A stretch of DNA of 64,000 nucleotides, taken from assembly GCF_030272615.1 (NCBI RefSeq), contig NC_081415.1, positions 231,637,303 through 231,701,302 on the forward strand, written 5' to 3'. Source of the stretch: Cryptomeria japonica. Taxonomy: Eukaryota > Streptophyta > Pinopsida > Cupressales > Cupressaceae. Below, in pieces: positions 1 through 10,880 of this stretch (positions are counted from its first letter, which is position 1; each line of letters begins with the position of its first letter). Made by a program: the position numbers and the translations under genes. The notes below the pieces were generated by a model that saw only the letters and a list, made by a program, of their open reading frames with translations, was not told the DNA's origin and did not search any database.

Positions 1-2
1 CG

Positions 3-141
3 ATGGAGGTAGTTGTCGATCCTTTCAAGGTAGGTCAACAGAGGATGGAGAATGCATTAATGGTGATCGAGTTGCAGGCTGGTTGTGTGGCTCGAGAAAG
101 GATTCCTGATCATTTTGGACAGAGAAAGATTACTAAACTAG
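3..141 (+). other. Open reading frame fragment of unknown origin, cut by element A
   Basis: An open frame beginning ATG at base 3 runs without a stop to the insertion point of element A. The frame (MEVVVDPFKVG...) is not a family I recognise. Across element A the same frame stays open from base 8012 to the edge of element B's LTR, so the two pieces look like one pre-insertion reading frame of about 60 codons. It could be an exon, an old transposon ORF, or chance: 45 plus 14 open codons is weak evidence. Confidence 0.25.
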
Positions 142-427
142 TGTAGGAGCACGCTTCTAAGGTCTTCCTCCATGTGAATTTTGTTGGAATTTTGCTTCTT
201 TAAGAAGCCATGTAAATGTAATAAGAGCTAAGAGCTCATTGGTCTTGTTTAGGTCCTAGTTTAGGTCCTAGGTTCACAAGTCTAGGTTGATTTTTCTTGT
301 GGAGTAGAGGATATGTGTGCCTTTGATGAGTTTGGGGTCCTTTTGGCATGGTTGTGTCCATAGGATAGCCCAAGGTAGGCCCAAAAGTCAAGGAAAGCAA
401 CATTGTGAAAGTTGCTCAAAAGTTGTA

Positions 428-469
428 AAAAGTTGCATGACAACTTTTCAAAGTTGTCATGCAACTTTT
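428..469. repeat. Perfect 20-bp inverted repeat in 5' LTR of A
   Basis: Left arm 428-447 (AAAAGTTGCATGACAACTTT) is the exact reverse complement of 450-469, with a 2-base loop. It lies about 75 bases upstream of the TATA box, in U3. The identical structure is at 6704-6745 in the 3' LTR, so it has been kept while neighbouring bases changed. Confidence 0.9.
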
Positions 470-542
470 CCACCAAATAGGTCATAACCTTAGCTTGGAA
501 TTGGGAACCCTAACCATGGCACACAAACCAAGGTAGAGATGC

Positions 543-549
543 TATAAAT
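543..549 (+). promoter_or_regulatory. TATA box of element A 5' LTR
   Basis: TATAAAT in the context GCTATAAATTG, about 400 bases into the LTR. The same motif is at 6819-6825 in the 3' LTR, and TATAAAA lies at the matching place in the related solo LTR at 57227. This makes it the likely U3 core promoter. Confidence 0.6.
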
Positions 550-1722
550 TGTTGCAAACCCTAAAATGAGGGGTTGGATGTCAAATTGTATGGCCCAAGA
601 GAAAAGACCTTGACTGTGACTGTGTTTTTGTTGCCAGTCGACACAAGTGGAGCATTAACAAGTTGATAATGGATTGTTTTGAAAATTGAATGGTGTTGAG
701 AGTCTTGCATTGTGTTTATACTTTCATTTTGAGCACTTAGGTTAGGTTCTTGTGCAAGTTTTTGTGTGTTTTGTAATTATTTTGTGAAGTTACTCTTTCA
801 CTGTCCAGTTTTGGACTGTTTTGTGTAATGGATTGACTACTCCTATCCCCATTGTGGAAACACCATGAAACCATGGGGAATAGGAGTGAAGACCTTGTAC
901 AGTATCCTAGAGCAAGCAAGGCCCCTGAAGATGCAGGAAATCTTTTCAAAGACCCACTCCTAGGCAAGACTGGACTGTGCCCGGCTAGGAAGGGTTGAGG
1001 TTGCAGAGGTCCATGAGAGAAAGGTAGGACAAGGAAGGAGGCACCCTTTAGAGGAGTTGTAGGGAGGTGTGTGGAGCACCATTGGTGAGAAGGAGGATCT
1101 TCCACCAATCCATTTAAGGTGGTAAAGATAGAAAGCCATCATTGTGACCCAGGCAGACCTTAAAACCCTCAAAAACCCCAAAATTCACCTAGGGCAGTGT
1201 ACGGACACTTGGAGGCCCAAAACCAGGAAAATCTTTGAGCCCTTGCCAAATGATTAGTAGTCCCTTTGGGGATTTTTACAAGTTTGTGCATCATTTGCAA
1301 GAGGGAGCCCTAAAAGTCCGGAATGGAGGCCTAATTGGGCACATTCCTTGTAGCCCTATTTTGTAGGAAAGAAGCAAAATAGTGAGATCGATAACAAAGA
1401 AGAAGGTTAAAACCTCTTGGGGGCACATGAATGGATGGAAAACCATGTCAAAGACCTGTCCTATCCTTGCTAGGAATTAAGAAGGTGTAGGAGGAGCTAA
1501 ACCCTTATTAGCCTATGTGAGGGTTTTTGATGCTTGTGAGTAGGTGTGATCCTAGGAGAAGTATCATAGGTTGTTGGTGGGTAGATTGGGCAAGGTCAGG
1601 GGATTCCATAAGCAAGGGAAGTCCTAGAGACCCTAGGGTGTGGTTGGAACACCTGGTGATCCAAGGAGAGGATCAAGGAGCATAGACTAGGCTAGTCTAT
1701 CCCATACCCATTCCCATCAGAT

Positions 1723-1740
1723 TGGTATCAGAGCAAGTTA
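1723..1740 (+). other. Primer binding site (tRNA-iMet type), element A
   Basis: TGGTATCAGAGC, three bases after the LTR end, matches the complement of the 3' end of plant initiator tRNA-Met, the usual primer for many plant LTR retrotransposons. Confidence 0.85.
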
Positions 1741-1759
1741 AAGATTTGGTGGACCATGC

Positions 1760-2791
1760 ATGTCTCTGTATTCTAGTGAATTAGTAGGGGAGAACATAAT
1801 GGTCACTAATGCAGAGCTGGCTAGGGAGGTAGAAGAGAAAAAGGAGAAAAATAGACTCTTTGAAGATTCTATGAGTGAGATAAGGAACAAGCTGCAAGAA
1901 GTGGTTGATCAGAGAGCACAAGAACTCTGTGGTGCGGAAACTAGTGATAGAGTCAAGAAAGCTATTGATCTTGATGACATCATACCTGAACCAGACCCCT
2001 TAATCAATGAAGAACCTTTTGTAAAGGCCATTAAGGCATTGAATACAAAAGCTCTTGAAGGATTGCCACATTTCAGTGGAAGGATGGACATTGACACTGT
2101 CATGGAATGGATTGAGGGTATGGAAAACCACTTTGAGTGTGAAGGTGTGACAAAAGCTCAGAAGGTTAAGGTTGCCAAATCAAGACTAAGGGGAGAAGCC
2201 TTGACATGGTGGAAGTACTTGCAAGAGGAGAGAGTTAGCATGGGAAAGCTACCTATTACAAATTGGAATGCCATGGTGAGTAAGATCAAGGAGAACTACT
2301 TGCCAAAGGATTATGAAGTCCAACTTCATAAGAAGAGACAGGGATTGAAGCAGAAAGACCTTGATGTGACCTCCTACATAGAGGAGTTTCAAAAGCTTTG
2401 TCTTAGATCCAAAGTCCAAGAAGAGGAATCTATCAAGGTGGCTAGGTATCTAAGTGGCCTAAAGTGGAACATCCAAGAGGAGATAAGCCTATGGACTCCT
2501 ACCATTTTCCAAAAGTGTCATTAGCTTGCTGCTAAGGTGGAAGAGAGGAACAAAAGGAAAGGAGACTCCAACAACAGGGGTAGAGGCAGAGGTAGAGAAC
2601 AAAGGAGTCACCGAGGTGGTTACCAAAGCAAGGCAAATGAGCAAAGGAATCAAGGAGAGTCCAAGTTGAATGAACATAGCAGTGAAACCAATCTCAAAGG
2701 AGGCCATTCTAGAGGAAGAGGTGCACAAGGGGGCCCAAATAGGGGCAGAGGTACCAGCAGGGGTAATTCCTACTTTGCAACCATGAAATGA
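1760..2791 (+). pseudogene. gag: Gag (capsid and nucleocapsid start), element A
   Basis: First third of the single gag-pol frame of 1760-6394. An N-terminal charged, coiled-coil-like stretch (EKKEKNRLFEDS) is followed by the gypsy capsid core: FSGRMDIDTVMEWIEGMENHF, GEALTWWKYL, and SYIEEFQKLCLRS. A Gly/Arg/Gln-rich linker then leads to the zinc knuckle. Stops interrupt it at 2522-2524 (TAG where CAG would read Gln) and 2789-2791 (TGA at the first Cys of the knuckle). The frame is otherwise intact. Start chosen at the first ATG after the primer site; the internal ATG at 1799 (MVTNAEL) is an alternative. Confidence 0.9.
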
Positions 2792-3286
2792 TACAACTGT
2801 GGTCAATTGGGACACCTGGCCTATAGATGCCCTGACAAGCCTACCACATCAAACAGTGGAAAGAGGGTTGCTTATGCCCATGAAGACACATCAAGCAGAA
2901 AAACACCTGAGGTGGACCATATTGAATCAGAGATTGGAGAGAATATGATGTTTAATAGAGTCTTGATAAGACAGCCGATTAAGGATGAACCTAAGCATGG
3001 GAGAGCATTGTTTAGGGTGAGATGCAAAATCTTTGGTAAGGTTTGCAAGGTGATAGTTGATTCAGGGTCAACTGATAACATCATATCAAATAAGGCAGCC
3101 AAGAAGTTGAAGCTCACAAAGATACCCCACACTAGCCCTTACAAGGTGACATGGTTGAATCAAGGACAAAGTGTGCTTGTCAATGAACAGACTTGGGTAG
3201 AGTTCTCTATTGGAGGATACAAGGACAAGATCCTTTGTGATGTGTTACCCATGGATGCTTGTCATCTGTTGCTAGGTAGACCCTAG
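2789..3286 (+). pseudogene. Zinc knuckle and aspartic protease, element A
   Basis: The knuckle reads (stop)YNCGQLGHLAYRC, a CCHC box whose first Cys is now TGA. Retropepsin-like protease follows: the catalytic stretch VIVDSGSTDN at about 3052-3081 and the downstream VLPMDACHLLLGRP typical of gypsy proteases. The frame stops at 3284-3286, where TAG replaces the Trp codon expected after GRP. Another TAG lies at 3377-3379 in the linker to RT. The active-site DSG is present. Confidence 0.88.
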
Positions 3287-3463
3287 CAATTTGATAGGAA
3301 GATGATCTATGATGGAGAGGAGAACTCTATTTCCTTCAAGAAGGATAGTAGAACCTATAACATTCAGTCTCTAACATAGAGTGATGAGGGAACTTCAAGA
3401 ACACCTAGTGTCTTACTTAATACTGGTAAAGAGTTCTTACACCTGCTACATGAAGAGGAGATA

Positions 3464-5023
3464 GTGGGATGTGCCATCTTTGTGAAGCCAAAGGAGGAGG
3501 AAGATAACTTGCAGATAGAGGTACCTAAGGAGGTAAAACAAATGTTGCAAGAGTATAAAGATATAGTGAGTGATGGAGCACCTGCAACACTTCCACCAAG
3601 AAGGTCTATTAGCCATCAAATAGACTTTGTACCCGGTGCATCCCTACCTAATAAAGTAGCATATAAGCTCACACCTGACCAAAATAAGGAGGTGGCAAGG
3701 CAAGTGCAGGAGTTGTTGGATCAAGGACTGATCAAGAAGAGCATCAGCCCATGTGCAGTCCCGGTAGTTCTATCAACAAAGAAGGGAGGCAAGTGGAGAC
3801 TTTGTACTGATTCAAGGTCAATCAATAGGATCACCATAAGGTACAGATTTCCTATCCCTAGAATAGAGGATTTGATGGACTGTTTAGGAGGTTCCATGTA
3901 TTTTACTAAGTTGGACCTTAAAAGTGGTTATCATCAAATTAGAATTAAGGAGGGTGATGAGTGGAAGACCACTTTTAAGACCATAGAAGGGTTATATGAA
4001 TGGCTTGTGATGCCATTTGGACTTACCAATGCCCCAAGCACCTTCATGAGGTTGATGAATGAGGTGTTGAAGGACTTCACAGGCAAATTTTTGGTGGTGT
4101 ACTTAGATGACATACTCATCTATAGCAGAACCAAAGAGGAGCACCTAGAATATTTGAGGTTAGTCCTAGAGAGGTTGCATGAAGAGAAGTTGGCAATCAA
4201 CCTAGAGAAGTGTGACTTTTTGAAGCAAGAGTTAGTATACTTGGGTTTTGTGGTGTCTACGGGAGCCTTGAAGATGGATCCAAGCAAACTGGAGGCAATC
4301 TTGAATTGGCCTGTCCCTAAAACAGGGACTGAAGTTAGGAGTTTCCATGGTTTAGCCCAATTCTATACAAAGTTTGTGAGGAACTTCAGTGGCATATGTG
4401 CACCAGTACTTGACACCATAAAAGGAGGCCTTAAAACTAAGTTCAAATGGACGGAACAAGCTGACAAAGAATTCCAATTATTGAAGCAAGAAGTAGCCAC
4501 AAAACCCTTCCTACTCTTACCTACTTTTGACAAACTATTCACATTGGAGTGTGATGTAAGTGGCATTGCAGTAGGGGGTGTATTGAGTCAAGAGGGAAGG
4601 CTTGTGGAATTTTTTAGTGAGAATCTTAATAAGGCAAAGAAGAGGTATTCAACATATGATCTGGAGTTGTATGCACTAGTTCAGTCTCTCAAGAAGTGGA
4701 GGCATTACCTACTCCCAAAGGAATTTGTGGTGTTCACAAATAACCAGGCTTTGAGTTACATCAACACTCAAGAGAAGCTTAGCAATAGACATTTGAAGTG
4801 GATGGAGTACCTCCAATCCTTTACCTTTACCATCAACCATAAAAAGGGGCAGCTTAACAAGGTGGCAGATGCTTTGAGCCAGAAGATGTTGACTGTCCAA
4901 GAATTACAATTGCAGAGCATAGGGATAGAAGGTTTCAAGGATCTCTATGAAGATGAGGACTTCTCATCAGCCTACAAGGTCTACAAGGAGTTTGAGAATC
5001 ATTTTCATGGTGAGTTTACATAG
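3464..5023 (+). pseudogene. pol: Reverse transcriptase and RNase H, element A
   Basis: RNA-dependent DNA polymerase of the Ty3/gypsy type. Visible motifs in order: SPCAVPVVLSTKKGGKWRLC, FTKLDLKSGYHQIRI (first catalytic Asp), MPFGLTNAPSTFMRLMN, VYLDDILIYS (catalytic YxDD intact), and the thumb motif EKCDFLKQELVYLGFVVS. RNase H follows with TLECDVSGIAVGGVLSQ, YSTYDLELYALV and the tail NKVADALSQK. It remains in frame with gag and integrase. The TAG at 5021-5023 separates it from integrase. Confidence 0.93.
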
Positions 5024-5044
5024 TACAGTCTTCAAAATGGTCTC

Positions 5045-5668
5045 TTGTTCAAAGGCAATCAGTTATGTGTACCTAGAGGATCCATGAGAGAAAATCTCAT
5101 ACAAGAGAAACACAATGGTAGTCTAAGTGGACACTTTGGAATCAATAAAACTTTTGATCTAGTACAGAGGTACTACTATTGGCCTAAGTTTCCAAGGGAT
5201 GTGAGAAGGTATGTGGAGCAATGTGGTGTGTGTCAAAGGGTAAAAGGAGGATCAAGTAATGCAGGCCTCTATCAACCATTACCGGTCCCAAATAGGCATT
5301 GGGAGTGTGTGAGCATGGACTTTGTGGTAGGACTCCCCAAGACAAAGACAGGTATGGATAGCATCTATGTGGTGGTAGATAGATTTTCTAAGATGAGCCA
5401 TTTTATTCCATGTAGAACTACTCATGATGCTAGTTATATTGCACATCTCTTCTTTAAGGAGATTATAAGGATTCATGGACTCCCAATAAGTATTGTTTCA
5501 AATAGGGATAGCAAGTTCATGGGCCATTTTTGGCAAACCTTATGGAGAAGACTAGGGACTAATTTGTCATTCAGCTCAGCTTACCATCCACAAACTGATG
5601 GTCAAACTGAAGTCATTAACAGGGTGTTAGGCAACTTATTGAGGTGTCTAACCAAGGAGTATGGGTAG
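5045..5668 (+). pseudogene. Integrase zinc finger and catalytic core, element A
   Basis: Carries the HHCC zinc finger (EKHNGSLSGHFGINKTF ... CGVCQRVKG) and the DDE core: first Asp in VSMDFVVGLP, Glu in YHPQTDGQTEVINR. The second catalytic Asp is lost: SIVSNRDSKF has Asn at 5501-5503 (AAT) where the family has Asp in SDRD. The frame stops at 5666-5668 (TAG) and continues in phase to the C-terminal part. Confidence 0.9.
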
Positions 5669-6394
5669 ACATGGGATCTAGTTATTCCACAAGCTGAGTA
5701 TGCCTACAATGACAGTGTAAATAGGACCACTGGAAGGAGTCCTTTTGAGGTTGTCTATGGCAAACATCCAAGAGGGGTGTGTGAACTAAGAGAACTTGGT
5801 TCCATGGAGATGAAGAGTGGGCAAGCAGAGGACTTCACTCAAACCATCAAGGAAGTCCAAGAACAGGTCAAGAGAGCCATCCTAGAGTCTACTAAAAAAT
5901 TGAAAGAAAAAGTGGATGAAAGAAGGAGAGAGGTTCAGTTCAAAGTGGGTGACTATGTGATGGTCCATTTAAGCAAAGCTAGAATGCAAAATGGCAAGCC
6001 TACTAAGCTACAAATGAAGAGGGTAGGACCTTGTAAAATTCTATCCAAATATGGTTTGAACGCCTACAAGGTGGATCTTCCTTCAAATTTGGCTATATCA
6101 CCAGTCTTCAATGTTGTTGATTTGGTACTATACAAAGGTGAAATAGCAGAGCAAACTGAGAATCAAGCCAAGGTGCTGCAGGACTTGGATGTGAATGCCT
6201 TACCTCAAGTGAAGCAACCCATAGCAGAGAAGATCTTGGAGTCAAGGGTAAAGAAGTCTACTAGACACCAGGTCTACATGGAACACTTGGTGAAGTGGGC
6301 AGGTCAACCTAAGTCTGAAGCCACTTGGGTTGAAGAGAGCAGGTTCAAGAAACTTGGTATTGACCCGGCTCTCATATCTCCCCTACTTCCTTAA
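5669..6394 (+). pseudogene. Integrase C-terminal region with chromodomain, element A
   Basis: Continues the integrase frame (AYNDSVNRTTGRSPFEVVYG), then the GPY/F-type module (VGDYVMVHLSKARM, GPCKILSKYGLNAYKVDLP). It ends in a chromodomain-like segment: EKILESRVKKSTRHQVYMEH with LVKWAGQPKSEATWVEESRF. Chromodomains at this site define chromoviruses and are thought to steer integration to marked chromatin. The gag-pol frame ends with TAA at 6392-6394, giving 1,544 codons from 1760 with no frameshift. Confidence 0.88.
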
Positions 6395-6402
6395 TTTTGT
6401 GT

Positions 6403-6414
6403 AGAGGGGGAGTA
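6403..6414 (+). other. Polypurine tract, element A
   Basis: AGAGGGGGAGTA directly before the TGGTGCAGG start of the 3' LTR; the usual plus-strand primer position. Confidence 0.8.
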
Positions 6415-8006
6415 TGGTGCAGGAGCACTCTTCTAAGGTCTTCTTCCATGTGACTTTTGTTGGAATTTTGCTTCTTTAAGAAGCCATGTAAATGTAATAA
6501 GAGCCAAGAGCTCATTGGTCTTGTTTAGGTCCTAGTTTAGGTCCTAGGTTCACAAGTCTAGGTTGAGTTTTCTTGTGGAGTAGAGGGTATGTGTGCCTTT
6601 GATGAGTTTGGGGTCCTTTTGGCATGGTTGTGTCCATAGGATAGCCCAAGGTAGGCCCAAAAGTCAAGGAAAGAAACATTGTGAAAGTTGCTCAAAAGTT
6701 GTAAAAAGTTGCATGACAACTTTTCAAAGTTGTCATGCAACTTTTCCACCAAATAGGTCATAACCTTAGCTTGGAATTGGGAACCCTAACCATGGCACAC
6801 AAACCAAGGCAAAGATGCTATAAATTGTTGCAAACCCTAAAATGAGGGGTTGGATGTCAGATTGTATGGCCCAAGAGAAAAGACCTTGACTGTGACTGTG
6901 TTTTTGTTGCCAATCGGCACAAGTGAAGCATTAACAGGTTGATAATGGATTGTTTTGCAAATTAAATGGTGTTGAGAGTCTTGAATTGTGTTTATACTTT
7001 CATTTTGAGCACTTAGGTTAGGTTCTTGTGTAGGTTTTTGTGTGTTTTGTAATTATTTTGTGAAGTTACTCTTTCACTATCTAGTTTTGGACTGTTTTGT
7101 GTAATGGATTGACTACTCCTATCCCCATTGTGGAAACACCATGAAACCATGGGGAATAGGACTGAAGACCTTGTACAGTATCCCAGAGCAAGCAGGGCCC
7201 CTGAAGATGTAGGAAATCTTTTCAAAGACCCACTCCTAGGCAAGACTGGGTTGTGCCCAGCTAGGAAGGGTTGAGGTTGCAGAGGTCCATGAGAGCAAGG
7301 TAGGACAAGGAAGGAGGCACCATTTAGAGGAGTTTTAGAGGGGTGTGTTGAGAACCATTGGTAAGATGGAGGAGCTTCCACCAATCCAGTTAAGGTGGTA
7401 AAGACAGCAAACCACCACTATGACCTAGGTAGACCTTAAAACCCTCATAAAACCTTTTAAAACCCCAAAATTTACCTAGGTCAGTGTATGGATACTTGGA
7501 GGCCCAAAACCAGGAAAATATTTAAGACCTTGCCAAATTATTAGTAGTCCCTTTGGGGAGTTTCACAAGTTTGTGCATCATTTGCAAGAGGGAGCCCTAA
7601 AAGTCCAGAATGGAGGCCTAATTGGGCACATTCCTTGTAGCCCTATTTTGTAGGAAAGAAGCAAAATAGTGAGATCGATAACAAAGTAGAAGGTTAAAAC
7701 CTCTTGGGGGCACATGAATGGATGGAAAACCATGTCAAAGACATGTCCTATCCTTGCTAGGATCTAAGAAGGTGTAGGAGGAGCTAAACCCTTATTAGCC
7801 TATGTGAGGGTTTTTGATGCTTGTGAGTAGGTGTGACCTTAGGAGAAGTATCACAGGTTGTTGGTGGGTGGATTGGGCAAGGTCAAGGGATTCCATAGGC
7901 AAGGGAAGTCCTAGAGACCCTAGGGTGTGGTTGGAACACCTGGTGATCCAAGGAGAGGAGCAAGGAGCATAGACTAGGCTAGTCTATCCCATACCAATTC
8001 CCATCA
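6415..8006 (+). repeat. Element A 3' LTR
   Basis: Second copy of 139-1719, starting TGGTGCAGG and ending CCCATCA, followed by target duplication TAAAC. It keeps the hairpin (6704-6745) and the TATA box (6819-6825). The better-preserved TGG terminus identifies the true LTR start of this family and matches the start of the solo LTR at 56727. Confidence 0.95.
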
Positions 8007-8011
8007 TAAAC

Positions 8012-8053
8012 TTAGTAATCTAAATGTTGTGCTCTGTGAAGTGTACCTGTACT
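8012..8053 (+). other. Short unique spacer between elements A and B
   Basis: Forty-two bases of pre-insertion DNA. In phase with the frame at 3-141 it is open for all 14 codons and runs on into B's LTR. Confidence 0.3.
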
Positions 8054-8972
8054 TGCAACCACAATGCACTCAATAAATCATTACAAGCATGGTTAGAAGA
8101 TTTAAATCAAATAAAGACAAAACCATAGCTAATCTACTTATTGCCTCCTAGTAAATGCGAGTATGAAAAATGCTCTCAGATCTGATTATGCATAATCCAG
8201 TGACTTGACTACACTTAGATGGAGGATTTGAATGCTGAAAATGCATGATCTAGCAAGAATAGCATAATTAAGCTATATGAATTCATGATTGATCTAGAAA
8301 ATGAACTAGAATGAAGATGCAATTAAGCTAAAATGAGCATGATAACATTGCTAAGAAATGATAAACTAGAAGCTAGATGCCTATAGTAACAATGCTTGAA
8401 TGCAAATGAGATGGGATCCATATTGCTCAAAATAAGGTCTATTTATAGGATTTTCCAAGGGTAGGGGTGAGTTGGCATGAATCAACGGTTGAGATTGATC
8501 TTAAGATATCAATGGTTAAATTGGAGGAGGTTGGCAAAGGGAGTTGGATTAAAGGGAACACTTTGTGACAAGTGTCACAAAGGTTCTAGAAGATGTTGGA
8601 TGAAAGGGGACATGGGGGTAGGTAGAATGGGTTAGGTTTAGGAATGGTTAGGTTTAGGATTGGTAGAAGTTAGGAGAATTTGAATTTAAAAATTCAAATA
8701 ATAGGAAAAGGATAATTAATCTCAACAACTCATGGATTTGATTTGTTTTAATTAATTAAAGGATTTAGAAGAAATGAATTTGGAATGGAGGGAATTAATT
8801 AAAGGGGTAAATGAAATGAACCTATTTAATAAATCCTTAGATTTATTAATAAGTAGATGAATGAGAGATTTAATCAAATTGCTTAGTGAATTCAATTAAA
8901 TTGGGAGGGAGAGATTAATTAAATAATTGCTTATTTAATTAATTATCTTCAGACCATTTTTAGGTGTATACA
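8054..8972 (-). repeat. Element B 3' LTR (left copy)
   Basis: Matches 17018-17955. On the minus strand it begins TGTATACACC and ends GGTTGCA. Over the first 275 bases I count about seven substitutions against the other copy. A TATA box (minus TATAAATA) is at 8440-8447. Runs of GGTTAGGTTTAGG near 8630-8665 look telomere-like but are only part of the LTR. Confidence 0.93.
8440..8447 (-). promoter_or_regulatory. TATA box in element B 3' LTR
   Basis: Minus-strand TATAAATA in context CCTATAAATAGACC; the same at 17404-17411 in the 5' LTR, which would drive the element. Confidence 0.6.
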
Positions 8973-8987
8973 TTTTGCCCCTCTTTG
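8973..8987 (-). other. Polypurine tract, element B
   Basis: Minus strand CAAAGAGGGGCAAAA immediately before the LTR start TGTATACACC. The same tract (AAAGAGGGGCAAA) precedes the 3' LTR of element C, supporting common lineage. Confidence 0.85.
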
Positions 8988-9264
8988 AAGCGAGGTGTGA
9001 TGACGCGTTGATTCAAAGAATAATCTCATTTTGATGATGGTATTGATTTGATAGGATGTCCCAACTCTTGATTGCTAAATTCCGATATGATGATGCCCCC
9101 TCAGGAGATCAATTGAGATAATTGATCTTAGGAATTTTGCGAGATTGATATCCCGATAGATTTGATTTGATTTCTGCAACTGTTGTTTGATGAAAATGTG
9201 AGTTCTTTGATTAGCTTGATTGCTTAGATTGATAAGATTGAAAATTCTTGATTGATTAGATCCA

Positions 9265-9450
9265 GTCTAGTTTCAGGAAGTATTCATCCTATATAAGACA
9301 ACAATGATCACAGCGTCTGGTTTCAGGAAGGATTCATCTTGTATAAGACATGATCAGAATGTCTGGTTTCAAGAAGGATACATCCTATATAAGACATGAA
9401 TCAAAATCAGATCGTTCGGTTTCAGGAAGGATTCATCCTGTATAAGACAT
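9265..9450. repeat. Minisatellite, about 4 units of 46-54 bp
   Basis: Four copies of GTCTGGTTTCAGGAAGGATT followed by CATCCTGTATAAGACATGA, starting near 9265, 9315, 9361 and 9414, with diverging spacers. Confidence 0.85.
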
Positions 9451-10605
9451 GATAGAATTGATTAGGTTTGATTGATTGATTTGATTTGATAAGGTTGATT
9501 AGATAAATAGCTGATAGTTTATTGATATCAAGTTGCGGAAATATTTGGATATGTTGATTGTTGATTTTATTGAGAGAGATAGCATAAGATTTGGCTGGGT
9601 TGACGATATCATGAGAGAGATATGAATCGTTATTATGATTGTGTATACACCTGTGATGATATGTTGATGATTCTTGTGATAGATTTAACCTTGGATAAAA
9701 GGAGCTTTCAGGATTCCATACAAGAATGGAATGCAAGCTAAAATGCAAATGAAATGCAATGCTACGACCGGACTAGTCACTGGATTATTTTGCATTTTTG
9801 TCATCATTAAGCTTTTGAAATATGGGAAGTGAGTGCAAACATCGATGGTATAATTAAACCATGATGACCTGAGCACTTCTTTCCTGGATTTTGATATAGC
9901 AAGTTAACACAAGCATTGAGGTATAATTGAACCAAGATGACCTAAGTGTTGTTTTGCGTAAAACAAGTAGTATTAATCATTTCAATATGCAAATCGGAAA
10001 TGTCTTCAATGATACTTTGATGATCATGTCCCTAGACAAATTTGCACATATTAATGATTAATTTTTAGACAACAAACAAGAAAAATATCATGTTTCTCCC
10101 TTGTTCCTCTAGTCAATGACATCCTGGAGTCATTCAGAAATCATGATAGCAAAAATCAATATACAAAAGTCGAACAATCATATTACAATCATTATCCAAA
10201 AGATATTATCCATTGAAAAGTGTGTGCTTAGATTGATTTCGTGATAGCTTGATAGTTTGATCTTGTGTTCAATGTTGGATGTGTCTTAGTTTTCGCTTGA
10301 TAAGAGTTGTCTAACTATTTGTTCTACCTGTTTGATTAAGCTCAAAATGATCCAAAGTTTTGCCCCCATCTAGGTGTATGATTTTGCCCCAAGCCTAGAA
10401 ACAAAGTCGTTATGATATATCCAATGATCCAAACCATGGTAAGAAGCAACCTGGGATGTCTATGTATGTACAAAGGCTTAGGATGGTTAGTGCTGATGAA
10501 TGAATGCAAGCGGAAAAATGCATGAACTAATAGATGGAAGAGCTAGCTGATAGATAGCTCCTGTTTGCCAAGTTTTCACCGTCTGTTTTTATTACACTTA
10601 TTCTA

Positions 10606-10745
10606 ATATTTGATTTTTTTTGGATTTGCTAATTTTTCACTGTTTTTTATTTTTTCTGATTTTTCACTTTTTTTCATTTTTTCTGATTTTTCACTTTTTC
10701 TTATTTTTTTATTTTTAGATTGTTTTTTATTTTTCTGATTTTTCA
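10606..10745. repeat. T-rich low-complexity tract
   Basis: Imperfect repetition of CTGATTTTTCACTTTTT units with only scattered C, G and A. Confidence 0.8.
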
Positions 10746-10880
10746 AACATAGAACTTTTTCAGATGCATGCTATTGATAGGTTCTTCGAGATGATCTTCA
10801 TCCTGTGTTGATAGCTGATATGCTCCTGATCCAAATATTGTTGTGACCACAAATGGACCTAACCAGTTTGGTTCAAACTT

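Larger units (their letters stand above)
139..1719 (+). repeat. Element A 5' LTR
   Basis: It matches 6415-8006 nearly end to end and finishes TTCCCATCA just before the primer site. Counting by eye over the first 350 bases gives about eight substitutions against the 3' LTR. The 3' copy also carries a 10-base insertion near 7445-7465. It contains a TATA box and a 20-bp hairpin. The long reading frames inside it on the minus strand have no protein character and are not genes. Confidence 0.95.
139..8006 (+). mobile_element. Element A: complete Ty3/gypsy chromovirus
   Basis: A full LTR retrotransposon: two LTRs, tRNA-iMet-type primer site, gag-protease-RT-RNase H-integrase-chromodomain order, and a purine tract before the 3' LTR. 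The 5-bp target duplication TAAAC is at 134-138 and 8007-8011. The boundary is set by that duplication. The 3' LTR begins TGGTGCAGG while the 5' copy begins TAGTGTAGG, so the terminal TG of the 5' LTR has mutated to TA. Domain order plus the C-terminal chromodomain place it among chromoviruses. The copy is dead: six premature stops and a lost integrase Asp. Confidence 0.95.
8988..10880 (-). other. 3' untranslated region of element B
   Basis: No coding sequence is visible. It contains a tandem repeat at 9265-9450 and a T-rich low-complexity stretch near 10606-10745 (CTGATTTTTCACTTTTT repeated). It occupies the place where element C carries an antisense PMD gene; I see no PMD motifs here. Confidence 0.6.

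Noticed and set aside
737-1181. Minus-strand open frames of 123 and 73 codons inside the LTRs of A (also 7013-7384)
   Set aside because: They lie wholly within both LTRs, lack domain character and change freely between copies.
1723-1740. Possible tRNA gene fragment
   Set aside because: It is only the primer binding site complementary to the tRNA 3' end; no cloverleaf around it. The same holds near 29900.
142-8006. Start of element A's LTR at the visible TG of TGTAGGAGC (142)
   Set aside because: With that start the flanks do not match. The 3' LTR begins three bases earlier (TGGTGCAGG), and using 139 gives an exact TAAAC duplication, so the 5' TG has mutated to TA.
8630-8665. Telomere-like GGTTAGGTTTAGG runs (also near 17592-17622)
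   Set aside because: Only two or three imperfect units within the LTR of B, present in both LTR copies; not an interstitial telomere.
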